From CAXMQZ01 sp963707075 (GTDB lineage: Bacteria > Acidobacteriota > Thermoanaerobaculia > Multivoradales > JAHEKO01), in the NCBI GenBank assembly GCA_963707075.1, contig CAVPOX010000033.1, positions 1-64,000 on the forward strand: a stretch of DNA of 64,000 nucleotides, given 5' to 3'. The notes under the pieces were generated by a model, which worked only from the letters and a program-made list of their open reading frames with translations, ran no database searches and was not told the DNA's origin. Within the stretch, counting starts at the first letter, position 1, and the number at the start of each line of letters is the position of its first letter. This document shows, piece by piece, positions 1-8,680 of this stretch. The translations under genes and the position numbers were made by a program.

Positions 1-79
1 TGGTGTCCCCAACGGGATTCGAACCCGTGTTGCCAGCTTGAAAGGCTGGAGTCCTAGACCTGGCTAGACGATGGGGACA
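1..79 (-). tRNA. tRNA-Glu (anticodon UUC)
   Basis: On the minus strand the sequence folds as a complete cloverleaf. The acceptor stem TGTCCCC pairs with GGGGACA and is followed by an encoded CCA at positions 3-1. The anticodon stem CCAGC/GCTGG encloses the loop CTTTCAA, giving anticodon TTC (UUC), which reads GAA/GAG as glutamate. The T arm reads CGGGTTCGAATCCCG. No neighbouring tRNA is visible; the next gene upstream on the same strand is a tiny membrane protein. Confidence 0.97.
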
Positions 80-85
80 AGTGCC

Positions 86-113
86 GGCTGCTAATCAGCC
101 TCGGAAGCCGAGG
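86..113. repeat. Two abutting inverted repeats between tRNA-Glu and a small ORF
   Basis: Positions 86-100 form GGCTG-ctaat-CAGCC (5-bp stem). Positions 99-113 form CCTCGG-aag-CCGAGG (6-bp stem, 3-nt loop). The two stems share the CC at 99-100, so they cannot both form fully. No T-run follows on the minus strand, so this is not a classic intrinsic terminator. It could be a tRNA 5'-leader processing structure or a weak terminator of the upstream small gene. Confidence 0.4.
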
Positions 114-170
114 AGTCTAGCACAGACCAAACCCTGAGAATTCAGAAGAGCGAAATGCCCGAGTCCCACG

Positions 171-299
171 CTAGATGATCATCCAAAGCAGGAACAAGAT
201 GCCCCAGAGGATGACCCCAAAGGCCAACCCGACAGCCAGCCCCTGAAAGGTTCTTTCCATTCCCTCTCCGACCTCGAGCTCTGTCATGTGATCGTCCAT
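171..299 (-). CDS. Tiny single-TM membrane protein (copy A)
   Basis: A 42-residue protein starting at the ATG at 299 (MDDHMTELEVGEG...). An alternative ATG lies 4 codons downstream; longer in-frame starts exist but lack a ribosome site. Residues about 20-42 form one very hydrophobic helix carrying a glycine/tryptophan pattern (GLAVGLAFG...LWG...LLW), and the protein stops two residues later. A homologous 58-residue protein lies at 16272-16448; the two share LEV in the head and nine identical residues in a 20-residue helix segment. Both are read divergently from a plus-strand glycan-related membrane enzyme. No known family is recognised. Conservation of the pair is the main evidence that it is real. 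Confidence 0.6.
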   Translation of the reverse strand: MDDHMTELEVGEGMERTFQGLAVGLAFGVILWGILFLLWMII

Positions 300-556
300 G
301 CCCCCCCCAGGATCAGTCGCATCGTTTGTAACGCGAGCTGCAGACATCTGTTTCGACACACACGCAGCCGGCGGCCATGTCGAGGAGTTGTCCTGGAGCG
401 GCTTTTGGATTGGCCAGCGGTAGCGGAAAGGTACCACACCAGATAGACAAATTCAAATAGATTCCTACTTTATCTAGCGATTACTTCCGATCCTGCGACC
501 CCGTCCTAAAATCGTTCGGCGTCGGATCGACTACACTCCTACCTTTGCCTTCCGTC

Positions 557-2407
557 ATGCCAGCAATTCAACCCAACGCCCGCTCGAGACCCGCTCTGGG
601 GTTACTCACCCTTGGCCTGGGACTCGGCTGGCTCTTCACGCTCTTGGGCAACTGGAACGAGGTCACGACGCTGGTCACGGCAGGCTTCCCCTTCGCCACG
701 CTTTCGGTGCTGCAGCATCAGGTTGTTGTTTGGACCGTCGTCGCACTCGTGATCAGCGGGCTCTGGGTCGTCCTGAGCTCCACGCTTTCCAGGGCCATTC
801 CGTCGCCCCTGATCTCGTCGGCGTTGACTACTGCCTTAGCCATAGCCCCCATCGTCCTCTTTCGAATCTACCGGTCCTCTCTGGCGGAAGGCATCTATTT
901 TGGCAACTTCATGTCACCCGGGTTTCGGCAATTCGCCTTCGAGTCGGGGATTCGAGCCATTCTCCTCTGGTTGGTCGCCGTTGTCGTGTTCGAGACATGG
1001 CGGCGATTCTCGGCCACGGCGGGCTTGCGCGTCCTGGCTGCTCCAGCGCTGGCGCTCACCGGACTCTGGGTACTCATGGGAGTCGTCACCCGGGCAGCCG
1101 AGCCCCCCGCTTCTACAGACCCGCCACCCAATGTGATTCTGATCGTCGTTGACGCACTCCGACCTGACCACCTGGGAGCATACGGGTACGCGAGATCCAC
1201 CACCCCCAATATCGACGAGCTTGCCGCGCAAGGGCTTCGGTTCGAGACTGCGATCAGCCAGAGCACCTTGACCAAGACCTCCATCGCTTCGTTATTCACG
1301 GGTCTCAATCCTTATCGACACGGGGTCTACAGTGGCCACAAGCTGACGGACGGGAGGATTTACTCTGACACGCTGCCGGAGTCACTGCAGACACTGGCCG
1401 GAAGCCTAAGGGCCGGAGGCTACATCACGGCCGCCTGGCTGCAGCAATCGCAGCTAAAGGCAGCCTCCGGGTACGACCGGGGATTCCTCTTCTACAACGA
1501 GAACGGTCGCGACATCGAGGCGATCAACCGGCGTTTTCGCTCCTGGATACAGCGGATCGGACGCAGCGCGCCGATCTTTGCGTACCTGCATTACATCGAT
1601 CTTCACGATCCCTATCGGCCCGAGCCACCATTCGACGCCCTCTATGGCGAAACCGGCGGTATTGGCGCCAAGCTCGATTACACACGATGGAAACAGACTC
1701 TCGAGGAGATTCAGACCGGTACACTCGAGTTGAGCCCCCAGGATGTCGCGCAGCTCATCAACCTCTACGACGGCCAACTGACCTTCATCGACGCCCAGCT
1801 GGGAAGGCTCTTCGAGTCGTTGCGCCACCAGGGCCTATTCGACACATCGCTCATAATCGTCACCGCAGATCACGGCGACGGATTCATGGAGCATGGATTC
1901 ATCTCGCATAGCGTCTTGCCCTATGACGAGTTGATCAAGGTACCCCTGATCGTGCGTCTGCCGGCTGGTGCCTCGGCCGGAACGCAAATCGACAGCCAGG
2001 TGCGACTGATCGACGTCATGCCCTCGATCCTCGATTTCACCGGAATACCCGTACCGGAAGATCTGGATGGTCAAAGCGTTATCACTTCGATCGATACCGG
2101 AATCCCGGAGCAACTCGCAGTCAGTGAGGTCGAGATGCAAGTTGGCGATGGGTACGAATACTTCGCGTCGGTTCGATCTCGAGAGTGGAAGGTCATTGGC
2201 AACAATCAGGGTCCGCTGGAGATCTACAATCTTCAGCTGGACCCCGAAGAGCAGGAGAATCTCGTCGCCGCGCCCATATCGGCCATTGCTCCAATGGTCG
2301 AAGTGCTGCGTTCTATCTCTCGAGCCCGCGAAAGTCTGCAGGTGGAACAGATACCCTTGGATGAGCAGACCCAGGAGAGGTTGCGAGCGCTCGGCTATAT
2401 AGAATAG
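557..2407 (+). CDS. Membrane-anchored sulfatase-like (alkaline phosphatase superfamily) enzyme
   Basis: A protein of 616 aa from the ATG at 557 (a TTG at 545 is an alternative). Residues about 15-180 contain several hydrophobic segments, so the catalytic domain (from about residue 192) is probably displayed outside the cytoplasmic membrane. Sulfatase-family metal motifs are present: VDALRPDH, TADHGDGF and a later His in a SHS context. At the nucleophile position, where true sulfatases have Cys/Ser converted to formylglycine, the sequence reads TKTSIASLFTG, giving a Thr near residue 239. Thr is typical of phosphoethanolamine or phosphoglycerol transferases of this fold. The tail ends LRALGYIE, shared with three paralogous enzymes nearby. 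It is the first gene of a plus-strand group with 2460 and 3730. Confidence 0.85.
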   Translation: MPAIQPNARSRPALGLLTLGLGLGWLFTLLGNWNEVTTLVTAGFPFATLSVLQHQVVVWTVVALVISGLWVVLSSTLSRAIPSPLISSALTTALAIAPIVLFRIYRSSLAEGIYFGNFMSPGFRQFAFESGIRAILLWLVAVVVFETWRRFSATAGLRVLAAPALALTGLWVLMGVVTRAAEPPASTDPPPNVILIVVDALRPDHLGAYGYARSTTPNIDELAAQGLRFETAISQSTLTKTSIASLFTGLNPYRHGVYSGHKLTDGRIYSDTLPESLQTLAGSLRAGGYITAAWLQQSQLKAASGYDRGFLFYNENGRDIEAINRRFRSWIQRIGRSAPIFAYLHYIDLHDPYRPEPPFDALYGETGGIGAKLDYTRWKQTLEEIQTGTLELSPQDVAQLINLYDGQLTFIDAQLGRLFESLRHQGLFDTSLIIVTADHGDGFMEHGFISHSVLPYDELIKVPLIVRLPAGASAGTQIDSQVRLIDVMPSILDFTGIPVPEDLDGQSVITSIDTGIPEQLAVSEVEMQVGDGYEYFASVRSREWKVIGNNQGPLEIYNLQLDPEEQENLVAAPISAIAPMVEVLRSISRARESLQVEQIPLDEQTQERLRALGYIE

Positions 2408-2459
2408 ATCCATCAGACACTTACGCCATGCCCTTGCGACCATCTGCCTGCCTCTCGCT

Positions 2460-3677
2460 TTGAGTGGTGGTGCCCAGCTTCCTGCGGCCGGCGCGGAGCT
2501 CGAGCTCCCATCAGCCAACGAATGGCAGGACTACGGCATCATCTTCGAAGCAGGCGCCCCGGGTGAGTGGGACTTCTTTCTTGCCGGCGGCTTCGCTGGA
2601 TCCGCCATCAAGCGCAAGGGTATCTACTACCTCTACTATCAGGGCGCCAGCGGCTACCGCGAAGTCGACGACACTGTTACCGGTCGAGCGATTGGCGTCG
2701 CACTCAGCCTCGATGGGATCAACTTTGTAAAGCACGAAAACAACCCCGTCATCACCTGGCAGCCAAACGGCAATGGCGAGGAGGGAGCGGTCTCCTCCGC
2801 TGCTTTCCGGGACCACAAGAAGAAAATCGTCTTCTACTATGGGGCCAACACAGAAGAGTCGTCGACCACGATCAACGCCGATGGCCGCCTCGCCATCTCC
2901 AAGAATGGATTGAAGTTCCGGGACAAGGGCAAAGTCCTGAATCACCGCAGCGGCAAGCTGTGGGGTTCAGGAGACGAGATCTTTCCGATTATCGCTTTGC
3001 AGGACGCTGATCGAAACTGGTACGTCTACTACATTCCGAACGGATCCTCACAATCTCGGCGCCTCGGAGTCGCCTGGGGTCCAACTCGCAAGAAACTCTC
3101 GTCATCGGGTGCCGTGCGAAGTGGAAGCGAGGCAATAGGTGTGTGGGGAATGGGTGGTAGCGCAAGAGTCGCGACAGATCGCTTCGCTCTCTTCCTGAAC
3201 GATGTGCAGAAGTCGAGAATGGAAGTACGACTGGTTTCTGTGGCGGATCCGACCAGGGTCTCCGACCCTGTCGAAAGGTACACATTCGAGGACTTCCGGC
3301 AGGGTACCGTGCTCCTCGACGCCAAGAAGAATACGTGGTTCCTGTACTACCGAAACCGGGATCAGACGGCTTATGGTCTGAAGCTCGCGCCGGCGGGTCC
3401 TGTCGATACCACCGGTCCCACGGCTCCGATGAATGGCCGTGCGACCCGTTCGAACCCGGGCGAGGTGCTGATCTCGTGGAATCCCTCCGAGGACGACGAG
3501 ACAGGGGTAGTGCACTACGAAATCTTTCGGGACGGAACCAGGCTGGGGACCACCCGAAGCTCGACCTTTCGAGATACCGGCGCGCCGGAAGACGGGAGAG
3601 TCTCCTATCGGGTGCGAGCGATCAACCTCCACGGCGTCAGCGGTGCGAACGAGGCCACGATTGATCTGCGACGCTAG
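2460..3677 (+). CDS. Secreted beta-propeller + FN3 protein (paralogue 1)
   Basis: About 405 aa from a TTG. Residues about 20-310 contain YLYYQG, FYYGANTEE, SGDEIFPI and WFLYYRN motifs that recur like blades of a GH43/GH32-type beta-propeller. Residues about 320-405 form one fibronectin type III domain (ISWNPSEDD...YEIFRDG...YRVRAINLHGVSG). Upstream of the TTG the same frame encodes a signal-peptide-like stretch (HALATICLPLALSGGAQ) but has no ATG. An ATG at 2428 is out of frame by one base, and one extra G after it would give a clean signal peptide. Two paralogues lie at 26771 and 48074. It may bind or cleave a glycan; catalytic residues were not identified. Confidence 0.75.
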   Translation: MSGGAQLPAAGAELELPSANEWQDYGIIFEAGAPGEWDFFLAGGFAGSAIKRKGIYYLYYQGASGYREVDDTVTGRAIGVALSLDGINFVKHENNPVITWQPNGNGEEGAVSSAAFRDHKKKIVFYYGANTEESSTTINADGRLAISKNGLKFRDKGKVLNHRSGKLWGSGDEIFPIIALQDADRNWYVYYIPNGSSQSRRLGVAWGPTRKKLSSSGAVRSGSEAIGVWGMGGSARVATDRFALFLNDVQKSRMEVRLVSVADPTRVSDPVERYTFEDFRQGTVLLDAKKNTWFLYYRNRDQTAYGLKLAPAGPVDTTGPTAPMNGRATRSNPGEVLISWNPSEDDETGVVHYEIFRDGTRLGTTRSSTFRDTGAPEDGRVSYRVRAINLHGVSGANEATIDLRR

Positions 3678-3729
3678 TCCGATTCTTCATTGACTTCCGT
3701 CCGGCCCAGAAGCGACACTCCTGCTGCCC

Positions 3730-5547
3730 ATGTCCTCCACCACTCTATCCATGAGAAACCGGAACCACACCTGGCTTCTGGTTGCCATATTGGCTTTGGC
3801 GGCCGGGCTGAGGCTCTGGGGCCTGACCCACGACCTGCCATTCTCGTACTTCGGAGACGAGTTGCATCTGATGAAACGCTCGATGGCTCTCGGGAGCGGC
3901 GATCTGAACCCGCATTGGTTCAACAAGCCGGGATTTCTCATGTACCTGCTCCTCGGGTGCTATGGGCTGTACTTTGTCGCTGGCTGGACATTCGGTCGAT
4001 TCGAATCGATCGACGAGTTCGCGGCACATTTCCTTACCGATACTGGCCCGTTTCTGCTCATCGGCAGAACGGTTGTTTGTCTAGCTGGAGTTGCACTGGT
4101 CTTCATGGTCTATCTCATCGGCAAGAGGGGCCTGAAGAGCTCGGGAGCAGGCCTGATAGGTGCACTTATCGCCGCAGTCCTCCCCAGTCTCGTGGTGGCG
4201 TCCCAGACAATCAAGGCGGATGCACCGTGCGCGCTTCTCGTCGCGATCTCTGTCTTCATTTATCTGCGTGCCAAGGACGAAAGCTCGATCAAGAGACTCG
4301 CTCTGAGCGCTCTGGCAGCCGGCGCCGCCATGGGAACGAAGTATTGCGGAGTCGTCTTGCTGCCCGCCTACTTCATTTGGGAAATCGTAGCCACCCTTCG
4401 CAGCGAAAGGAAGTGGAGAACCACTGTCGCGCGCTGCTCGACCCTGCTACTGGTCTTCGTCGTCGGTTTCTTCGCCACCTCCCCCTACAATTTCCTGGAC
4501 CCAACCTGGGCGAAGTCCATGTGGAATCGGGGGCAATCGGCGATTGGAGCCATCGAGCAGCCTGTGGCTTTCGACCCAGACAGCAAGATTATCTATGAGA
4601 CCGGGGTGTCGGCTTGGCCCGGAGCAACGGCTCATTTCCTCGGGGAAATGAGCCAACCCTATCTTGGCGGCCTGATGATCCAGTTGATTGGTCTCCTGGG
4701 TCTCATCCTCGGTCTGCGCTCCACAGCTTCGAGATCTTACAGCCTACTGATCATGCTGATCGTGTCGAGCTTTCTCATACTGGCCGTGCTTTTTTTCCCA
4801 TTTCATGTCAGCGCGAGACACCTGACTATCCTCGTACCCCTGACTGCACCTCTTGTCGGCTTCGCAGTGGTCAGGGCTGCGACTGCTGTACCGACTGCCC
4901 CTCGAGCCCGGGCCCTGCTAACTGTGGTCCTTGGAATTGCCATCTGCCTGCCATCTTTCGCAATCACGATCCGTCACAATCTCCAAGTCATGCGTTTCGA
5001 CAGTCGCACGCTCGCCCACGAATGGATCGTGGACAACCTCGCCTCCGCACGAATCCTCGTAGAGGACGAGGGCCCCACTCTGAATCCGAGTCGGCCAGCG
5101 GTGGAACGCATGCGAAAGGACCTGGCGCGACTGGACCCGGGACCTTTCACCAACCCGCAGAAGAAGCGACTCGAGCTCCTTGATCGATACCCACCCAGCG
5201 ATGGGCTGGATATCGACCGACTAGGTCACCCGTGGTGGCTAGCGAAAGAGATCCCGGAAGAACAGCTCAGAAAGTCTCATTACCACACTCGAGTCGGGAA
5301 TCCGCTCGTTCAGCGCATACCTGAGCCTCTCGCAGAGTATCGCCGGGACGGGATCGAGTTCGTGATCACGAATGGCAAGGCGCAGAGGCTGATGCAGAAT
5401 CGGCCGAACTTCCAAGAGGCTTTTCCGTCGTTCGCGAGGTTCTACGCGGAGCTGGAATCGGCACACCTGGTGCAGACCTTCGATCCTGAAGATTGGGATG
5501 GCAAGGGGCCGGAGGTTTGGATTTACGATATCCGCAGCCTCGAATAG
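3730..5547 (+). CDS. GT-C (GT39/ArnT-like) membrane glycosyltransferase
   Basis: A polytopic protein of 605 aa. An N-terminal TM helix is followed by a loop with FGDELHLMKRSMALGSGDLN, matching the acidic DE motif in the first periplasmic loop of GT39/ArnT-type transferases that use polyprenyl-phosphate sugars. About ten hydrophobic helices span residues 10-400. A hydrophilic C-terminal domain of about 200 residues follows (ILVEDEGPT...), as in many bacterial GT39 proteins. It lies 52 bp after the propeller gene and probably shares its operon. The acceptor (lipid, glycan or protein) cannot be told from the sequence. It ends 9 bp from a convergent gene. Confidence 0.8.
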   Translation: MSSTTLSMRNRNHTWLLVAILALAAGLRLWGLTHDLPFSYFGDELHLMKRSMALGSGDLNPHWFNKPGFLMYLLLGCYGLYFVAGWTFGRFESIDEFAAHFLTDTGPFLLIGRTVVCLAGVALVFMVYLIGKRGLKSSGAGLIGALIAAVLPSLVVASQTIKADAPCALLVAISVFIYLRAKDESSIKRLALSALAAGAAMGTKYCGVVLLPAYFIWEIVATLRSERKWRTTVARCSTLLLVFVVGFFATSPYNFLDPTWAKSMWNRGQSAIGAIEQPVAFDPDSKIIYETGVSAWPGATAHFLGEMSQPYLGGLMIQLIGLLGLILGLRSTASRSYSLLIMLIVSSFLILAVLFFPFHVSARHLTILVPLTAPLVGFAVVRAATAVPTAPRARALLTVVLGIAICLPSFAITIRHNLQVMRFDSRTLAHEWIVDNLASARILVEDEGPTLNPSRPAVERMRKDLARLDPGPFTNPQKKRLELLDRYPPSDGLDIDRLGHPWWLAKEIPEEQLRKSHYHTRVGNPLVQRIPEPLAEYRRDGIEFVITNGKAQRLMQNRPNFQEAFPSFARFYAELESAHLVQTFDPEDWDGKGPEVWIYDIRSLE

Positions 5548-5556
5548 AAGGCCGGA

Positions 5557-7464
5557 TCACTCCAGATAACCGAGCGCCTCTAACTGGCGCTCGACTTCCG
5601 GATCCAGATCGTTCCTCGACTTTTGCTTCGCCGCCGCAACGAGGGCCGGCACGCGCTCGACCCAATCGAGCAGGGCCAGAAGGAGTGGTTCCTCCATCTC
5701 TGGGGTCCGCCCAGCCAGGTTCGTCACTTCTCCCGGGTCGGTGGACAGATCGTAGAGCTCCCGTCGAAACGCGCGAGCCAGCGTGGGGAATGTCCTGGCC
5801 CGACTGGGCCAGAACGCGAGCTTTTGTCGAGAAATCTTGTCGAATGCCCGCCAGTGCCGCGGCACCAGAACCAGCTTGGCACGTTCCGTCCGGACGGCCA
5901 GATTTATGTAATCCGCCGAACCGGAGAGAATCGGAGCCACCGCATCGCTGCCTTTGCCAGCGGCCTCGGAAAACAGGCTGACGCCCTCGAGGTGACGAGA
6001 CCTCGTCAGACCCATGAGATCCACAATGGAAGGAACCATGTCCATGAGCCTTGGAACCCCAGAATATGGCCTCGAGGCCTCCAGGAGAGGGTGATGGAAG
6101 ACCAGGGGAACGCGGGAGGTCGACTCGTACGAGTAAGCACCGTGACTGAAGAAGTAGTCATGCTCGCCCAGGCTCTCACCATGATCCGACGTCAGAACGA
6201 TCAGCGTATCCTGCAAGAGTCCACTCTTCTCCAGGAATTCGAGCAATCTGCCGATCTCGGCGTCCGTGTATCGGATCTCGGCATCATAGAGGGCGATGTA
6301 GTCTCGTAGGCTCGCATACCCTTCTACCCTCGCCGAGGACCGCATGGCGCCGATCCGTCCGCCAACCGGGAGGTCTTCGGATGCCTGGGTTTCATAGAGA
6401 GGGTCTCCCAGAAACTTGCTTGCCCAGGGGTCGGGGGCATCGTAAGGTGTGTGGGGATCGACGAAATGCAACCAGAGGGCAAAGGGCTCGGGTAACGGCT
6501 CTTCGAGAAGGTCAATCGCACGATCGACTATCGTCGCTGCATCGATGGAGTCGCTCGACTCACGGAAGATCTCATCGAACAGCGAGTAACCCTGTCCGTA
6601 GCCGAAGTCCTGTCCCACCATTGGGTTGGCTACGATGGCGGCTGTTTCGTAACCCGCCGCCTGCAGCATCTTGCCAAGCGTCGGAATCTCTGCAGGGAGA
6701 ACCGACCGGGACTCGATGACGCCGTGTGTCAAGGGTGTCGTAGCGGTCATCAAGGACGCCATGCTGGGACTGGTTCGGGTCGCCTGAGCTGTGGTGCTGC
6801 GGAATGCCACGCCCTCCTTTGCCAGACGGTCGATATTCGGACTGGTGTTCCTGGCGTAACCCTCGAATCCCAAATGATCCCCCCGGAGGGTGTCGATGAC
6901 CAGTAGCAACAGGTTGGTTTGGGATGGAAGGGTCTGTCCACTTGAAGACCGGGGAGGTGTCTGCTCGGCGACTGGTGGTCTCCTCACTTGCTCGATCGAG
7001 CCCGCAAGCAACCAGCTCACCACACACACCATGCTCAGAGACACCCACCAGAACACTCCGCCGGCTCGAGACCTGACCTGCCCCTGGTCTCTACCCGACC
7101 TTCTCGTCACCAGGGTCAGCATCGAGAGGCTGAGTATCCCCCCCAGGGCCACGGTTCTGGCTGCTCCAGTCAGAAATGCATCAGCCCAGATGCCAACCCC
7201 CACACTGATAATCACCAACACCGCGATCAGCTGGACCGTAGACCGACATCGAGCTTGCAGATTCAACAAGCGTTCGCATACGTACTGTGCCAGCGCGATG
7301 GCAGTACCGGCAAGCAACGCGGCGAGACTCGACATCCCAATGACGAAGAACAGGCGATCCCAGAAACCGATAAAGGCCAGGTCATAGAAGGTGACGACCA
7401 CGATATTGCTGACCGCCGAGATGCCCAATGCGGTCAAGCTGGCGGTGACAGCAGGTCTGATCAT
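5557..7464 (-). CDS. Membrane-anchored sulfatase-like enzyme with Thr nucleophile
   Basis: A protein of 635 aa. The first about 165 residues hold four or five TM helices, and the catalytic domain starts at VIDTLRGDHLG (about residue 190). The nucleophile region reads TSPSMASLMTA, so Thr replaces the Cys/Ser that true sulfatases mature to formylglycine. Other conserved elements are FVDPHTPYDAP, TSDHGESLGEH and a C-terminal ALGYLE. The start overlaps the stop of the SGNH gene by ATGA, indicating translational coupling. It is the last gene of the 10663->5557 minus-strand operon. It likely acts on periplasmic glycan or lipid phosphoesters, or transfers such groups; sulfatase activity is less likely. 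Confidence 0.85.
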   Translation of the reverse strand: MIRPAVTASLTALGISAVSNIVVVTFYDLAFIGFWDRLFFVIGMSSLAALLAGTAIALAQYVCERLLNLQARCRSTVQLIAVLVIISVGVGIWADAFLTGAARTVALGGILSLSMLTLVTRRSGRDQGQVRSRAGGVFWWVSLSMVCVVSWLLAGSIEQVRRPPVAEQTPPRSSSGQTLPSQTNLLLLVIDTLRGDHLGFEGYARNTSPNIDRLAKEGVAFRSTTAQATRTSPSMASLMTATTPLTHGVIESRSVLPAEIPTLGKMLQAAGYETAAIVANPMVGQDFGYGQGYSLFDEIFRESSDSIDAATIVDRAIDLLEEPLPEPFALWLHFVDPHTPYDAPDPWASKFLGDPLYETQASEDLPVGGRIGAMRSSARVEGYASLRDYIALYDAEIRYTDAEIGRLLEFLEKSGLLQDTLIVLTSDHGESLGEHDYFFSHGAYSYESTSRVPLVFHHPLLEASRPYSGVPRLMDMVPSIVDLMGLTRSRHLEGVSLFSEAAGKGSDAVAPILSGSADYINLAVRTERAKLVLVPRHWRAFDKISRQKLAFWPSRARTFPTLARAFRRELYDLSTDPGEVTNLAGRTPEMEEPLLLALLDWVERVPALVAAAKQKSRNDLDPEVERQLEALGYLE

Positions 7465-8666
7465 TGAGACGCAGGACCGTGGAAGAGCATCGCAGCTTCC
7501 ACAAACCTCGCGACTTCCTGGCCGACGATCGCATTGCCCTTCAGGTTGTAGTGGGTGTCGTTGACCAAATACAGCTCCTCCCGTCCGGCTCTGTCCACCA
7601 GGGTCGGAAGCAGATCGAGGCAGGGAATTGCCGTGGAGTCACAGTATTCGTCAAGGTAGGACTGCGGCAGGCGCATCTGGACCTCGCTTTCCTCGATACC
7701 AGCCCAGGCAGCCAGTCGGTCGCGAAGATCCCGATCGACCTGATACTGATCGGGCTGGATGACGATCGCATAGGCCGCCCCCGCCTTCTGAGCCTCGGTT
7801 CGGATCTGATCCAGGTATGCGCGGACTCGCGGCCAAACACTTTCCAGGTGATCGCGACTACTCCATTTCCTGAGTCGTTGACGCTCGATTGCGAGGAAAC
7901 CGGCATCGGAGAAGCCACCCTCTGGCGCTCCCCGTTGATTTCGCCTCGCCTCAAGGCAGTTCCCGAGCCATCGCCGATGGAGAAACCACCGCGGTCGAAT
8001 CGGCCGAAGTCCCGGTGTATATCGCATCGGAACCGTGCCGAAGAAATAGAGGTCCTCGCTAGGTAAGTCGAAGTCGTTACCGACAAAAAAACTGTGGAGC
8101 ACGATATCGGGCTCGAAGGCAGGACCATAGCGCTTGAACAGGTCCAGCTCATCTCTCAGCTCGAGCCCCCATTCCGAGAGATTGACGACCTCGTTCGGAG
8201 TTCCGCTATCCGCGAGAACGCGACCCGCAACATAGAGGAAGTTGTCTTCTTCCCCGGCGCGACCAAAGGAGTCGGCCAACCCGACAACTCGCAAGCCCTC
8301 AGCCGTGCTCCCGGGTTCGACAGGTGCTTGCCAATGTGCCGCGATGTGCTCTGCGAAGTCCTGGTCGTTCGTCGGAATGGCAGGGCGGAGGAGAAAGACT
8401 CTGAACAGAATCTCCACGACCACGATAGCTACCGCCACCGACACCGTCGAAACCAACAGAAACGACTGAAGACCCGTACCCTGTCCGGTGCGGCTACCAA
8501 AGAACAACAGAACGGCGAGAATTGCCAGCACTGTGCCACCCAGCAGGGGCGCAAGTCTCGTCTGAGGTAGCAGGTAGTCCAGAATGACCGACGCTGCGAT
8601 GACGAACAGCAGAGACTTGAGAAACGAGCTCGTTCGGCTCGTCCCGATTCGAGATCGGTCAGTCAT
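7461..8666 (-). CDS. Membrane-tethered SGNH-type hydrolase/acyltransferase
   Basis: A protein of 401 aa with three N-terminal hydrophobic segments (residues about 14-90), then an SGNH-like domain. Block I is GLADSFGRAGE (the Ser of a GDS-like motif, here ADS). Block III is FVGNDFDLP. The C-terminal catalytic pair appears as NDTHYNLKGN (Asp...His). This set resembles SGNH proteins of polysaccharide loci that add or remove acetyl groups. It sits between two alkaline-phosphatase-superfamily genes with a 14-bp gap upstream and an ATGA overlap downstream, so all three are probably co-translated. The substrate is unknown. Confidence 0.75.
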   Translation of the reverse strand: MTDRSRIGTSRTSSFLKSLLFVIAASVILDYLLPQTRLAPLLGGTVLAILAVLLFFGSRTGQGTGLQSFLLVSTVSVAVAIVVVEILFRVFLLRPAIPTNDQDFAEHIAAHWQAPVEPGSTAEGLRVVGLADSFGRAGEEDNFLYVAGRVLADSGTPNEVVNLSEWGLELRDELDLFKRYGPAFEPDIVLHSFFVGNDFDLPSEDLYFFGTVPMRYTPGLRPIRPRWFLHRRWLGNCLEARRNQRGAPEGGFSDAGFLAIERQRLRKWSSRDHLESVWPRVRAYLDQIRTEAQKAGAAYAIVIQPDQYQVDRDLRDRLAAWAGIEESEVQMRLPQSYLDEYCDSTAIPCLDLLPTLVDRAGREELYLVNDTHYNLKGNAIVGQEVARFVEAAMLFHGPASQ

Positions 8667-8680
8667 CCTGGCATCCGTAG

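Noticed and set aside
1835..2518. Minus-strand ORF opposite the sulfatase-like and propeller genes
   Set aside because: It is a shadow of the plus-strand coding sequence with no recognisable motif or upstream ribosome site.
5548..5556. Intrinsic terminator between convergent genes
   Set aside because: The gap is only 9 bp and carries no hairpin with a T-run.
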